Positions 37,919 through 47,223 of a stretch of 64,000 nt of DNA are shown in pieces; position 1 is the first letter of the stretch; each line of letters begins with the position of its first letter. The stretch is from Alkalibacter rhizosphaerae (GTDB lineage: Bacteria > Bacillota > Clostridia > Eubacteriales > Alkalibacteraceae), in the NCBI RefSeq assembly GCF_017352215.1, contig NZ_CP071444.1, forward strand, positions 2,108,001-2,172,000, written 5' to 3'. A model generated the notes under the pieces. The model had not been told where the DNA came from, searched no databases, and worked only from the letters and a program-made list of their open reading frames with translations. A program made the position numbers and the translations under genes.

Positions 37919-38521
37919 ATGGAAAAGGCACAAGTTGAAGATCTCAACATTATAATCAACACTACTCACGAGCCATGTTTTTGGTGAATGTAGTTGATAA
38001 CGAATTTCGATTTGCCAGAAACAATTTGGCTCATCAAAGGTTGACGGGTTTGAAGGATGAGATCATAAGAGGAAGAACTCTTTGTGAGCTGCTGGGAGCC
38101 GATTTGGGTACGACCATAGCTGAAAACTATACCAGATGTATGGAAACGGGAAGAACCATCGAATACAAAGAAACACTGTGTTTCTTCGGACAGGAGTTGA
38201 CCTTTCTGACCAGTCTCACTCCCGAAATCGAAAATGGTACGGTCAGAAAAATCGTAGGATGAGTACGCTTCCCTGGCGGAGTCCGTGCTCTATCATCACG
38301 AACGGTGGGATGGAAAGGGGTATCCAGAAGGTTTATCCGGAGAAGAGATCCCCATCGTTTCCAGGATCATTGCCGTAGCGGACGCATTCGAAGCCATGAC
38401 AGCCAACAGGCCATATCAGAAAATCAAAACGAAAATGGAAGCCCTTCAGGAATTGAAAAAATGTGCCGGAACACAGTTTGATCCGGAAATCGTTAAAGTA
38501 TTCGAAAAGATGATGGGTTGA
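37919..38521 (+). pseudogene. PAS/HD-GYP signalling gene, frameshifted and internally deleted
   Basis: A helix entering a PAS domain reads MEKAQVEDLNIIINTT, then the frame breaks near 37965. The next frame continues AMFLVNVVDNEFRFARNNLA and the rest of a PAS domain up to VRKIVG, then a stop at 38260. A further shift gives EYASLAESVLYHHERWDGKG, YPEGLSGEEIP and FEAMTANRPY, the C-terminal end of an HD-GYP cyclic-di-GMP phosphodiesterase. The metal-binding core (HD and following helices) between them is gone. The product cannot be functional as a phosphodiesterase. Confidence 0.75.
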
Positions 38522-38533
38522 GTATCCATCTCA

Positions 38534-38572
38534 AAAGAAACGACCCAGTTATAGAACTGGGTCGTTTCTTTT
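38534..38572 (+). terminator. Terminator after the PAS/HD-GYP remnant
   Basis: AAAGAAACGACCCAGTT-ATAG-AACTGGGTCGTTTCTTT is a perfect 17-bp stem with a 4-base loop. It is the surviving end signal of the broken gene and also insulates opuCA. Confidence 0.9.
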
Positions 38573-38724
38573 GTACAGACGTTGCATTTAAAAAACTTGG
38601 AAATTTGACATGTATTCCGATATGTTATATTATTATAGCGTTAGACTATATTGTGGTTCCGGATTAATAATAGGAACTCGTAGGATGAAACATAAGCACG
38701 GGACACGATAATATGGAGGTAAGT

Positions 38725-39840
38725 ATGGTAACGTTTGAAAATGTGCAAAAGAAATATCCAGATGGTACGCTGGCAGTGGAATCCATGAACCTTGAAGTAC
38801 AAAAGGGAGAACTGGTGGTACTGATCGGGCCAAGCGGTTGTGGAAAAACAACCAGCCTGAAAATGATCAACAGATTGGAAGAAAGTACTGGTGGCAAGAT
38901 CAGCATCAATGGAGAAGACATCAGGAGCCTCAACCCGGTCAAACTAAGGAGAGGTATCGGATATGTCATTCAGGAAAGAGGTTTGATGCCTCACCAGACA
39001 GTAGCGGAGAACATCGCCACAGTACCCCACTTGCTTGGATGGAAAAAAGACCGGATCGAAAAAAGAGTGGACGAACTTTTGGAGATGGCCGGTTTACCGA
39101 AAGACAAGTACAAATACAGGTTGCCCTCTCAAATGAGTGGAGGCCAACAGCAGAGGATCGGTGTATTGAGAGCATTGGCTGCCGACCCGGATGTAGTGTT
39201 GATGGACGAGCCATTTGGTGCATTAGATCCAATAAGCCGTGACAGTCTTCAAAACGAGTTGATCGACATCCACAAAAAACTTCAGAAAACGATCATTTTT
39301 GTTACCCATGACATCAACGAAGCAATAAAACTTGCGGATCGAATCGTTTTGATGCGGGACGGTAAAATCGAACAGGTTGGATCTCCAGAAGAATTATTGG
39401 AAAATCCGGCGAATCAATTTGTAAAGGATTTTCTAGGCAGTGAACAATTGACGCAGATCTCACCGGACAGTTCCGTAGAGGTGTTGCTGGAAGAAGTGAT
39501 CCTCGGCATCGATATTTCCAAATCCATCAACGAAATATTGGAGTTGATGGAAGACAACGACGTAAAATCTGCCCAGATCGTCGGGAAAAAAGGCATATGG
39601 CAAGGATCCGTTTTCTTGTCCACCTTGAACAAAGCAAAAAGAGAGGGAAAACAAATGGTTCGGGATGCTTTGTCTGTAAACCGAAAGCTATACATTGAAG
39701 ATGCAACATTAAAAGATGCTGCACAAATGTTGGTGGATCGAGAAGCGCCCATCCCTGTTTTGGATAAAAACAATAAATTGCTTGGTGTGGTCACCGATAA
39801 CGGAATGGCAAGATACACCATAAGCCGCTTGATCAAATAA
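38725..39840 (+). CDS. Glycine betaine/choline-type ABC transporter ATP-binding protein (OpuCA family)
   Basis: A 371-residue ATPase of the quaternary-amine uptake systems. Walker A is GPSGCGKTT, the signature is MSGGQQQRIGVLRALA, and Walker B ends in VLMDEPFGALDP. A C-terminal tandem CBS region (to residue 371), which senses ionic strength in OpuA/OpuC, follows the nucleotide domain. ATG 38725 has GGAGGT 5 bases upstream. It heads a three-gene operon with the permease and binding protein. Confidence 0.92.
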   Translation: MVTFENVQKKYPDGTLAVESMNLEVQKGELVVLIGPSGCGKTTSLKMINRLEESTGGKISINGEDIRSLNPVKLRRGIGYVIQERGLMPHQTVAENIATVPHLLGWKKDRIEKRVDELLEMAGLPKDKYKYRLPSQMSGGQQQRIGVLRALAADPDVVLMDEPFGALDPISRDSLQNELIDIHKKLQKTIIFVTHDINEAIKLADRIVLMRDGKIEQVGSPEELLENPANQFVKDFLGSEQLTQISPDSSVEVLLEEVILGIDISKSINEILELMEDNDVKSAQIVGKKGIWQGSVFLSTLNKAKREGKQMVRDALSVNRKLYIEDATLKDAAQMLVDREAPIPVLDKNNKLLGVVTDNGMARYTISRLIK

Positions 39841-39861
39841 TAGAAAGTAGAGGAGTATATT

Positions 39862-40551
39862 TTGACTAGTAGACCTGGTTTTTTTGAATCATTAATCGAC
39901 TATGTAACAAATAATCATCAGAGAATATTAACAGCAACTATTGAACATATATATATTTCGGCAATCGCTTTGGCGATCACTCTGGTCATTTGCATCCCTT
40001 TAGGAATTTATTTGACCCGAAACGAGAAAATCGCCCCATTTGTCATTGGGGTCGCCAATGTTTTTCAAACCATTCCCAGTCTAGCCTTATTGGGCTTTCT
40101 GATCTTTATTTTTGGAATAGGAAACGACAACGCGATCACGGCACTATTTTTGTATGCCATGCTGCCGATTTTACAAAACACCTACACAGGAATCAAAAGC
40201 GTGGATCAGGCAACCGTCTCCGCAGCAAAAGGAATGGGCATGACCAACATGCAGATTTTGACGAAAGTTCAGCTTCCCCTAGCATTGCCGGTCATTATCA
40301 GCGGGGTGCGTGTGGCAACGGTCTGGATCATCGGAACAGCAGCATTGGCTGCAGCCATCGGTGGTGGCGGGCTGGGACGACTGATTTTCTCCGGATTGTC
40401 CATGATTCGAGACGACATCATATTTGCGGGAGCATTTCCAGCAACCCTGCTGGCATTGTTAGCTGATTTTGGATTCAAGCGCTTTCAAAGGTTCACTGAA
40501 CCCATTGAACGGGCAGCAAGAATTGCTCGAAAGATGGAAAAAGCACATTAA
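39862..40551 (+). CDS. Glycine betaine/choline-type ABC transporter permease (OpuCB family)
   Basis: A 229-residue inner-membrane permease with about six helices. The coupling loop is AAKGMGMTNMQILTKVQLPLALPVIISG, and VANVFQTIPSLALLGFLI is typical of the OpuCB/OpuCD group. The start is TTG 39862 with GAGGAG 6 bases upstream. Only one permease gene is present, where B. subtilis OpuC has two, so it probably acts as a homodimer. Confidence 0.92.
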   Translation: MTSRPGFFESLIDYVTNNHQRILTATIEHIYISAIALAITLVICIPLGIYLTRNEKIAPFVIGVANVFQTIPSLALLGFLIFIFGIGNDNAITALFLYAMLPILQNTYTGIKSVDQATVSAAKGMGMTNMQILTKVQLPLALPVIISGVRVATVWIIGTAALAAAIGGGGLGRLIFSGLSMIRDDIIFAGAFPATLLALLADFGFKRFQRFTEPIERAARIARKMEKAH

Positions 40552-40578
40552 AAAATATATTTATGAAAGGGAGAACAA

Positions 40579-41478
40579 ATGAGGAAAAAAAGTTTTAGAA
40601 TGTTGGCAATGATCATGGTATTGGTTATGTTGGGGGTCGGCTTTGCCGGTTGCTCCAGCGAAAAGGAAGAACTTAATTTGGGAGGACAAAATGTCAATGA
40701 AATTGTCATCCTGATCAATATGGCAAAATTATTGATTGAAGATCAAACCGATTACGAAGTTACGTTGAATACGGAATTTAATGGATCCTCCGTATTGCAT
40801 CAGGCAATGGAACAGGGTGAGATCGACGTCTATCCTACATGGACGGGTACCCAATTGACAGGGATCCTTCGCTACGAAGGAGAAAACATGACCCAGCAGG
40901 ACACGTACGACTACGTTAAAAACGGGTTTGAAGAGGAATTCAACATGACCTGGTCCGAACCTTTTGGCTTCAACAACACCTATGCATTCGTTGTAAAAAA
41001 CGAAATCGCAGACCAATATGACCTGGAAACCTGTTCGGACCTTGCAGAATATGCACCGGAATGGGTACTGGCCGGTGACGAAAACTTTGACACCCGACAA
41101 GATGCTTATCCTGGTTGGTCGGAAGCGTACGGAATCGAATTTGCGGACGTTCTTACCATGCAATATGGTTTGATCTATCGAGCCGTTGATGCAGATGAAG
41201 TGGACGTTGCTGTTGCATACTCTACAGACTCCAGGATCGAGTCCCTGGGATTGACCATATTGGAAGACGACAAAGAATTTTTCCCGGCTTACAGCGGAGC
41301 TTATGTGATCAGCGAAGACGTCCAGGAAAACTATCCGGAAGTCATTGAGATCCTAAACCAACTTGGTGGTACCATCGATAATGAGCAAATGGTTTCTTTG
41401 AACTACCGATACGACAATGGAGAAGATCCAGACATTATTGCAAAAGACTTTTTAACGGAAATCGGATTATTGCAGTAA
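40579..41478 (+). CDS. Glycine betaine/choline-type ABC transporter substrate-binding lipoprotein (OpuCC family)
   Basis: A 299-residue lipoprotein. The signal ends in GFAGC, followed by a periplasmic-binding-protein fold opening with LNLGGQNVNEIVILINMAK. Family features include QAMEQGEIDVYPTWTGTQ and VAVAYSTDSRI. Members bind quaternary amines such as glycine betaine, choline or carnitine; the exact ligand is not visible. AAAGGGAG precedes the ATG, and a terminator closes the operon. Confidence 0.9.
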   Translation: MRKKSFRMLAMIMVLVMLGVGFAGCSSEKEELNLGGQNVNEIVILINMAKLLIEDQTDYEVTLNTEFNGSSVLHQAMEQGEIDVYPTWTGTQLTGILRYEGENMTQQDTYDYVKNGFEEEFNMTWSEPFGFNNTYAFVVKNEIADQYDLETCSDLAEYAPEWVLAGDENFDTRQDAYPGWSEAYGIEFADVLTMQYGLIYRAVDADEVDVAVAYSTDSRIESLGLTILEDDKEFFPAYSGAYVISEDVQENYPEVIEILNQLGGTIDNEQMVSLNYRYDNGEDPDIIAKDFLTEIGLLQ

Positions 41479-41484
41479 TAAATG

Positions 41485-41508
41485 ACCGGAGTCTTTAAGA
41501 CTCCGGTA
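41485..41508 (+). terminator. Terminator after the OpuC-type operon
   Basis: ACCGGAGTCTT-TA-AGACTCCGGT is a near-perfect inverted repeat followed by an AT-rich run (ATTATTT). The tail is weaker than usual. Confidence 0.75.
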
Positions 41509-41626
41509 TTATTTCGCTTGGGGCAAGTTTGCTTTTCTGCAATCACGCCTTTTCAGGCGGGATGAACACAGTAAAATTGCAGCAGATGCATTATTTGAAG
41601 CAGCGAATTGACTTGGAGGTACTAAA

Positions 41627-43240
41627 ATGAAAAAAACAGTAACGGGTGCTCAACTATTGGTGGAGACGCTTGAAAGAATAAATGTGGAAACGGTATTCGG
41701 AATTCCGGGAGTCCACAACTTGAAGATCTACGATGCTTTGACGAAAAGCAAGATCCATCATATCACCACTCGAAATGAAAGTGGAGCCGGATTCATGGCG
41801 GATGGATATGGAAGAAGGACTGGAAAGCCAGGAACAGCCATCGTCATTACCGGCCCTGGTTTGACCAATATCATGACGCCCATGGGACAAGCATATTTGG
41901 ATGCAGTGCCCATGGTGGTCATTTCCAGCCAACTGCCTACGACGATCATGAATCAAAGCACGGGTTTCTTGCATGAGCTGAAGAACTCGACGATCATGGC
42001 CAGTTCGGTAGCGAAAGAAAGCAGGACCGTGCCCAGTGTGGAATTGATCGAAAACTATGTAGTGGAAGCCTACAAACTTGCAGTTACCGGTCGTCCGGGC
42101 CCGGTTCATATCGAGATCCCCTTGGATCTTCTGGCAGAAAAAGTCCAGGTAAACAAAGAATTGAAAATCCAATTTACAGAAACCACTACACTCCATGAAG
42201 GATCCATAGACCAGGCGGCAGAGATCATCAATCAAGCCGACCGCGTTTCCGTGATCGCAGGTGGAGGAGCAGTGGATGCATCGAAAGAGGTGGAGGAGCT
42301 CATTGAAAAATTGTCTGCAGCTACGGTACAAACCTGTGCAGGCAAGGGCGTTGTTTCCGACAAAAGCAAGTGGAATTTGGGTGCAAGACTGCCTTTTGAG
42401 AACATTCGACAATTTATAGAAAATTCCGATGTGGTCATTGCACTTGGCACCCAGCTGTCACCGACGGACCTTTGGGAAAATTCTTTAAAATTCCAGGGAA
42501 CATTGATCCAAATCGATGTGGACAGCGATGCTTTTTATCGCAATGCTCCAGCAGATTTGGGTATCAAGGGGGATTGCACCAGTGTCCTTCAAAAGATGTT
42601 GCCCCTATTAAAAGAGAAAAATACGACGATTCCGGAAGAGCTGGATCAACTAAAAATCGATGCTGTCAAATCCGCACCTCAAGTGATCGGCAACGAAGTG
42701 ACCTTTGACATGGCCATTGACGTTCTGGATGTTTTTCGGGAAGTGTTGAAAGACGATGAAGCGCTTGTAGCGGATATGACAACTGCTGCTTACATTGCCT
42801 TGAGTGAATATCAGACCTACCAGCCAAGAACATTCTTGCATCCGGTGGGATTTGGTACCTTGGGATATTCCATGCCTGCGGCCATCGGAATGAAGGCAGC
42901 GCAACCGGACAAAAACCTGATCGCCTTGATCGGTGACGGGGGTTTTCAATTTACCATGCAGGAACTGGCAGTTGCCTGCGAACAAGAACTGCCGATCCCC
43001 ATCGTTATCTGGAACAATGCCGGATACGGAGAAATAAAACGAAATGAAAAATCCATGGATTTTGATTCCTTCATAGCAGTGGACAACCGAAATCCGGATT
43101 TCATGAAATTGGCAGACGCCTACGGAATCGAAGGTCAAATGCCCGTGAATAAAAAGCAGTTGAAGGAAGCCTTGCTTGGAAGTTTTGCAAAAAAAGAACC
43201 GACGATCATCGAGATCGACGTGAACAGATGGGAGCGATAG
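41627..43240 (+). CDS. Thiamine pyrophosphate-dependent 2-oxo acid decarboxylase, AruI-like
   Basis: A 537-residue three-domain TPP enzyme of the acetolactate synthase superfamily. The N-terminal catalytic Glu is in RNESGAGFMADGYGR, and the TPP/Mg2+ motif GDGGFQFTMQELAVA-x-WNN is near the C-terminus. The block FGIPGVHNLKIYDAL, then TGPGLTNIMTPMGQAYLDAVPM, resembles 5-guanidino-2-oxopentanoate decarboxylase (AruI) as I remember it more than a biosynthetic acetolactate synthase, and no small subunit gene is near. It is followed 1 base later by an aminotransferase gene and then by an aldehyde dehydrogenase gene, the order expected for transamination, decarboxylation and oxidation of an amino acid. 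Confidence 0.75.
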   Translation: MKKTVTGAQLLVETLERINVETVFGIPGVHNLKIYDALTKSKIHHITTRNESGAGFMADGYGRRTGKPGTAIVITGPGLTNIMTPMGQAYLDAVPMVVISSQLPTTIMNQSTGFLHELKNSTIMASSVAKESRTVPSVELIENYVVEAYKLAVTGRPGPVHIEIPLDLLAEKVQVNKELKIQFTETTTLHEGSIDQAAEIINQADRVSVIAGGGAVDASKEVEELIEKLSAATVQTCAGKGVVSDKSKWNLGARLPFENIRQFIENSDVVIALGTQLSPTDLWENSLKFQGTLIQIDVDSDAFYRNAPADLGIKGDCTSVLQKMLPLLKEKNTTIPEELDQLKIDAVKSAPQVIGNEVTFDMAIDVLDVFREVLKDDEALVADMTTAAYIALSEYQTYQPRTFLHPVGFGTLGYSMPAAIGMKAAQPDKNLIALIGDGGFQFTMQELAVACEQELPIPIVIWNNAGYGEIKRNEKSMDFDSFIAVDNRNPDFMKLADAYGIEGQMPVNKKQLKEALLGSFAKKEPTIIEIDVNRWER

Positions 43241-43241
43241 A

Positions 43242-44348
43242 ATGCCAAAGAAAAGTATAAGAAAAGCAGTAGAATTTGTAAATCCATATGTGCCGGGGAA
43301 GACTATTGATGAAGTACAGGAAGCCTATGGTTTGGATGAAGTGATCAAACTGGGTTCCAACGAAAATCCCTATGGTCCTTTCGATAATGCCAAAGAAGCG
43401 ATGATCCAGGAGATCGATCAGCTCTTTATGTATCCGGACCGGGAATACGAAGACTTGAAAGTGATCCTGGCGGAAATGAATGGTCTGCAGCATGAAAACG
43501 TCGCTTTGGCACATGGTGCCGGAGGGATGCTGGAGACCTTGGCGAGAACATTTATAGAAGAAGGGGATGAAGTCATTCTTCCGACCCAGTCCTATGGTTT
43601 GTATCGGGAGATCTCCAATCTGATGGGGGCCAAGGTGATCGAGTCTTCCTTGAATGCAGAGTACAAGATCGATATGAAAGACATGATGAGCAAGTTTTCG
43701 GACAAGACCAAACTCATATGGATGTGCAATCCAAACAATCCAACCGGGACCATGTTGGATCAAGCCATGTTTGATGTTTTTCTGGAAAAGTTGCCGGAAA
43801 AAGCCTGGATCATCATGGACGAAGCCTACATTGAGTTTTCCGACCCGGCAAAAAGGATCGAATCTATCGATTATATCAAGAAAAACAAAAGGATCATTGT
43901 CATTCGAACCATGTCCAAAGCTTTTGGTTTGGCGGGAGCTCGAATCGGCTATGCCTTTGCAAACAAAGAAATGATCCACATCATCGACACCGTAGCAGAA
44001 CCTTTCAATGCAAACAGGATCGGGCTGGCGGGAGCTATTGCGACCTTGACCAAAGATCAAAAAACCTACGAAAAAAGGCTCCAGGACATCATCAGTGAAC
44101 GGGAGAACCTGGTTCAACAACTCACGAAAATGGGTATGAACTGTATACCGACCCAGACCAATTTCGTCTTCTTCGAAACCGGCAGAAATGCTTCGGCCAT
44201 CGGGGAAGAGATGCTGAAAAGAGGAGTCATCGTCCGACCTTGTACCGGGTGGGGATACGAGGAAGCGATACGAGTCACCATCGGAACCGAATATGAAAAC
44301 CAGCGTTTTTTGGAAGAGTTTGGCAAAGTTATAAAGGAGATCCAGTGA
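43242..44348 (+). CDS. HisC-like PLP-dependent aminotransferase
   Basis: A 368-residue fold-type I aminotransferase. The sequence GSNENPYGP near the N-terminus, MCNPNNPTGT, IMDEAYIEFSD and the PLP-lysine loop TMSKAFGLAGARIGYA are characteristic of the HisC/class II group. HisC makes histidinol phosphate, but no his genes are nearby. Coupling to the TPP decarboxylase gene suggests that it produces the 2-oxo acid used by that enzyme. The start overlaps the upstream stop by operon spacing of 1 base. Confidence 0.8.
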   Translation: MPKKSIRKAVEFVNPYVPGKTIDEVQEAYGLDEVIKLGSNENPYGPFDNAKEAMIQEIDQLFMYPDREYEDLKVILAEMNGLQHENVALAHGAGGMLETLARTFIEEGDEVILPTQSYGLYREISNLMGAKVIESSLNAEYKIDMKDMMSKFSDKTKLIWMCNPNNPTGTMLDQAMFDVFLEKLPEKAWIIMDEAYIEFSDPAKRIESIDYIKKNKRIIVIRTMSKAFGLAGARIGYAFANKEMIHIIDTVAEPFNANRIGLAGAIATLTKDQKTYEKRLQDIISERENLVQQLTKMGMNCIPTQTNFVFFETGRNASAIGEEMLKRGVIVRPCTGWGYEEAIRVTIGTEYENQRFLEEFGKVIKEIQ

Positions 44349-44367
44349 TTGGAGGCAGGCCTTTAAA

Positions 44368-45837
44368 ATGAATAAGAATATGTATGGATTGTTCATCGAT
44401 GGCGCTTTTGTGAAACCGGTAAAGGGTGCATATCAGGATGTTCATGATCCGGCTACAGGAGATCTGTTGGCAAAAACGGCCAAAGGGTCAAAGGAAGATG
44501 TTGAAAAAGCCGTGGAAGCAGCCGACAGATCCAAAAATTTATGGAAAACTGTTTCCATACAGCAACGTTCAAGGATCTTGCACAAAATAGCGGAGATCAT
44601 TCGAGAAAACAAAGACCATTTGGCAAGGATCGAGACTCAGGACAGCGGGAAACCCATTGTAGAGACAGTGGAAGATGTGAAAGCCATTGCAGATCAGTTC
44701 GACTATTTCGGTGGAGCGATCCGTGTAGAAGCGGGGGAATTCATGCGTCAAGATCAGCATAGCATGACCATGATCCTAAGAGAACCCCATGGAGTTGTTG
44801 CCCAGATCATTCCTTGGAATTTTCCCTTTCTGTTGGCAGGTTGGAAAATTGCTCCTGCTTTGGCGGCCGGAAACTGCATCGTGATCAAACCTGCATCAGA
44901 GACCCCCTTGTCCTTGCTGGAATTTGCCAGATTGACCCAGGATGTACTTCCAAATGGAGTATTGAATGTGGTTACAGGCTCTGGCTCTGTTGTGGGACCT
45001 GCATTGTTGGAAAATCTGAAAGTGGATAAGATCGCATTTACGGGATCGACGAAAGTGGGGCGGTCCATCGGAGAGGCGGCAGCCAAGAGGATCCTTCCTG
45101 CATCTTTGGAGTTGGGCGGAAAGTCGGCCAACATCATTTTTCCGGATGCACCCATGGATAAGGCCATTGAAGGAGCGGCCTTGGCCATATTATATGGACA
45201 AGGGCAGGTTTGCAATGCCGGTTCCAGGCTGTTCGTTCATTCTTCCATCTACAAAAACTTCGTAGAGAAATTGGAGAGAATTTTTCGAAACGTAAAAATC
45301 GGAGATCCGGCAGATCCGGCAACGAGAATGGGTCCGTTGATCAACAAAGAACAGCTGGATGTGGTGCTCGGTTACGTGGAGACTGGAATCAAGGAGGGAG
45401 CCCGACTTGTTTGCGGAGGCAAGCAAATAGAAAAGTCCCCATTTGATAAAGGATGGTTTATGGAGCCAACCCTGTTTGCAGATGTGAAAAACCACATGAA
45501 AATTGCCCAAGAAGAGATCTTCGGACCGGTTTTGGTGGTCATACCATTTGAAACGGAAGAAGAAGTCACTGCCATGGCCAATGATTCCAAATACGGTTTG
45601 GCAGGAGCTTGCTGGACCAAGGACATCAACCGGGCTTTGCGGGTCGCCAATGGAGTGGAGACAGGGTTGTTTTGGATCAATGAGTATCATTTAACTCCTT
45701 CTGGAACACCTTTTGGCGGGATCAAAGAATCTGGTCATGGAAGAGAAAACCATAAAATGGCATTGGATGCCTATAGTCGATTAAAAACCATATACATCAG
45801 CATGAATGAGAGCCCTACAGGTCATTACGACTCATAA
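44368..45837 (+). CDS. Aldehyde dehydrogenase (NAD(P)+), betaine-aldehyde/aminoaldehyde type
   Basis: A 489-residue ALDH. Catalytic Glu is in LELGGKSANIIFPDAP, and the active-site Cys is in GQGQVCNAGSR. The C-terminal FGGIKESGHGRENH is typical of the betaine aldehyde and 4-aminobutyraldehyde dehydrogenase branch. It would oxidise the aldehyde released by the decarboxylase to an acid. GGAGG precedes the start, and a terminator with T6 follows. Confidence 0.88.
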   Translation: MNKNMYGLFIDGAFVKPVKGAYQDVHDPATGDLLAKTAKGSKEDVEKAVEAADRSKNLWKTVSIQQRSRILHKIAEIIRENKDHLARIETQDSGKPIVETVEDVKAIADQFDYFGGAIRVEAGEFMRQDQHSMTMILREPHGVVAQIIPWNFPFLLAGWKIAPALAAGNCIVIKPASETPLSLLEFARLTQDVLPNGVLNVVTGSGSVVGPALLENLKVDKIAFTGSTKVGRSIGEAAAKRILPASLELGGKSANIIFPDAPMDKAIEGAALAILYGQGQVCNAGSRLFVHSSIYKNFVEKLERIFRNVKIGDPADPATRMGPLINKEQLDVVLGYVETGIKEGARLVCGGKQIEKSPFDKGWFMEPTLFADVKNHMKIAQEEIFGPVLVVIPFETEEEVTAMANDSKYGLAGACWTKDINRALRVANGVETGLFWINEYHLTPSGTPFGGIKESGHGRENHKMALDAYSRLKTIYISMNESPTGHYDS

Positions 45838-45858
45838 TGATCGAAAAGTGTGCAACTG

Positions 45859-45898
45859 CGTCAGCCAGGAAAAGAGATCCTCCCGGCTGACGTTTTTT
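45859..45898 (+). terminator. Terminator after the aldehyde dehydrogenase gene
   Basis: CGTCAGCC and GGCTGACG flank an 18-base loop region, followed by TTTTTT. It closes the AruI-like/HisC-like/ALDH operon. Confidence 0.85.
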
Positions 45899-46010
45899 GT
45901 TATCCAAATCGATGCAAACAGATTGATAACCGGCAAAAACAGTGAGACAATGGTATCAACCGATCCAAGAGGTCGTAATGGGAATTTGAAGCACAATTGT
46001 GAGGATGCTT

Positions 46011-47009
46011 ATGAAAATGGATTGGAACAGCGTTGACGAAGAATTGAAAAGAAGAGGCAAAATCTTTCAAATCATCTCCAAGATCGTATTTACAAAGTGG
46101 GGATTTCCGTTGTTGAACAAACTATCCAGCAAAAGACCGGCTGTCAAAAACAATTCTACAATGTTGGTGGAACAACAATGGATCCAGCGAAAAGACGGGG
46201 AAAAAATTCGGATATGCATCTACAGGCCTGCAAAGGAAGAGAAAAACATGCCAGGTCTTTTATGGCTTCATGGGGGAGGCTATATTTTGGGGTCCCCTGA
46301 GCAGGGAGCAGCCATGGCAATGCGGTTTATGGAAAGATGTCCCTGTGTCGTTGTGGCACCGGAATATCGCTTGTCTCTGAATGCCCCCTATCCGGCGGCA
46401 TTGGAAGATGCTTACGATTCCCTTTTGTGGATGAAGAAAAACGCACATCTGCTGGGGATCCGGGACGACCAGCTCATGGTGGGTGGAGATAGCGCAGGAG
46501 GCGGTTTGACAGCCGCATTGAGTCTTTATGCGAGAGATCGAGGGGAAGTGTCCATTGCATTTCAAATGCCCTTATATCCCATGCTGGACGACCGGAGGAT
46601 CACTGAATCTTCCGGTTTTGAAGACACACCGGTGTGGAATGCAAAAGCAAACAAAATATGCTGGGAAGTATATCTGAAAAATTACCAAGTAGCTTCAGAT
46701 ATACCTTGTTATGCAGCACCTTCCAGAGCGACAGACTTCAGCGGCCTGCCACCAACGGCCACTTTCGTTGGGGAATTGGAACCCTTTCGAGACGAAACGA
46801 TCCAATATGTGGAAAGCTTGCGGTCTGCAGGAGTATCCGTGGATTTTGCATTGTACAAAGGTTGCTATCACGCTTTTGAACAAATGTGCCCAAAAGCAGC
46901 GGTCAGCAAAACCGCCATATCCAGACTGTTGGATTCCTACGAAGATGCAGTGGCCCATTATACGGCAAAGCAGAAACCAGATCCGCAAAATGGAGTAGAA
47001 GAAAGATGA
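46011..47009 (+). CDS. Alpha/beta hydrolase of the hormone-sensitive lipase family
   Basis: A 332-residue esterase. The oxyanion HGGGYILGS motif, the nucleophile GDSAGGG and the later catalytic residues (DETIQYV; GCYHAFE) fit the HSL family. There is no signal peptide, so it should act on short-chain esters in the cytoplasm. The start is uncertain: ATGs at 46005, 46011 and 46017 all follow GAGG; I chose 46011, which has 6-base spacing. A terminator follows. Confidence 0.85.
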   Translation: MKMDWNSVDEELKRRGKIFQIISKIVFTKWGFPLLNKLSSKRPAVKNNSTMLVEQQWIQRKDGEKIRICIYRPAKEEKNMPGLLWLHGGGYILGSPEQGAAMAMRFMERCPCVVVAPEYRLSLNAPYPAALEDAYDSLLWMKKNAHLLGIRDDQLMVGGDSAGGGLTAALSLYARDRGEVSIAFQMPLYPMLDDRRITESSGFEDTPVWNAKANKICWEVYLKNYQVASDIPCYAAPSRATDFSGLPPTATFVGELEPFRDETIQYVESLRSAGVSVDFALYKGCYHAFEQMCPKAAVSKTAISRLLDSYEDAVAHYTAKQKPDPQNGVEER

Positions 47010-47013
47010 CTGC

Positions 47014-47043
47014 AAAACCCTCAATCCAAAGAGGGTTTTTTGT
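47014..47043 (+). terminator. Terminator after the esterase gene
   Basis: AAACCCTC-AATCCAAA-GAGGGTTT followed by TTTTG. Confidence 0.88.
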
Positions 47044-47223
47044 GGTAAAAATTATTTTTAATGCAATAAATTTAATCAAATAAATAATTGTAATACGTTA
47101 GGATTTATGCTAAAATGTAAATGAGTTTAAATATAATCACACTTAAATATGATGAGCTTCGAGTCAATACCCATAAAGGGTGTGATATAAATCTTAGATC
47201 AAAAAAATTAAAGGAGGAAAAAA

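Noticed and set aside
41518-41536. TTGGGGCAAGTTTGCT as a sigma-54 promoter ahead of the AruI-like operon
   Set aside because: The GG and GC elements are 9 bases apart, not the required 10, and no enhancer-binding activator is nearby.
43206-44396. Minus-strand frame of 396 codons opposite the aminotransferase gene
   Set aside because: Antisense shadow of a well-supported gene; no motifs and no ribosome site.
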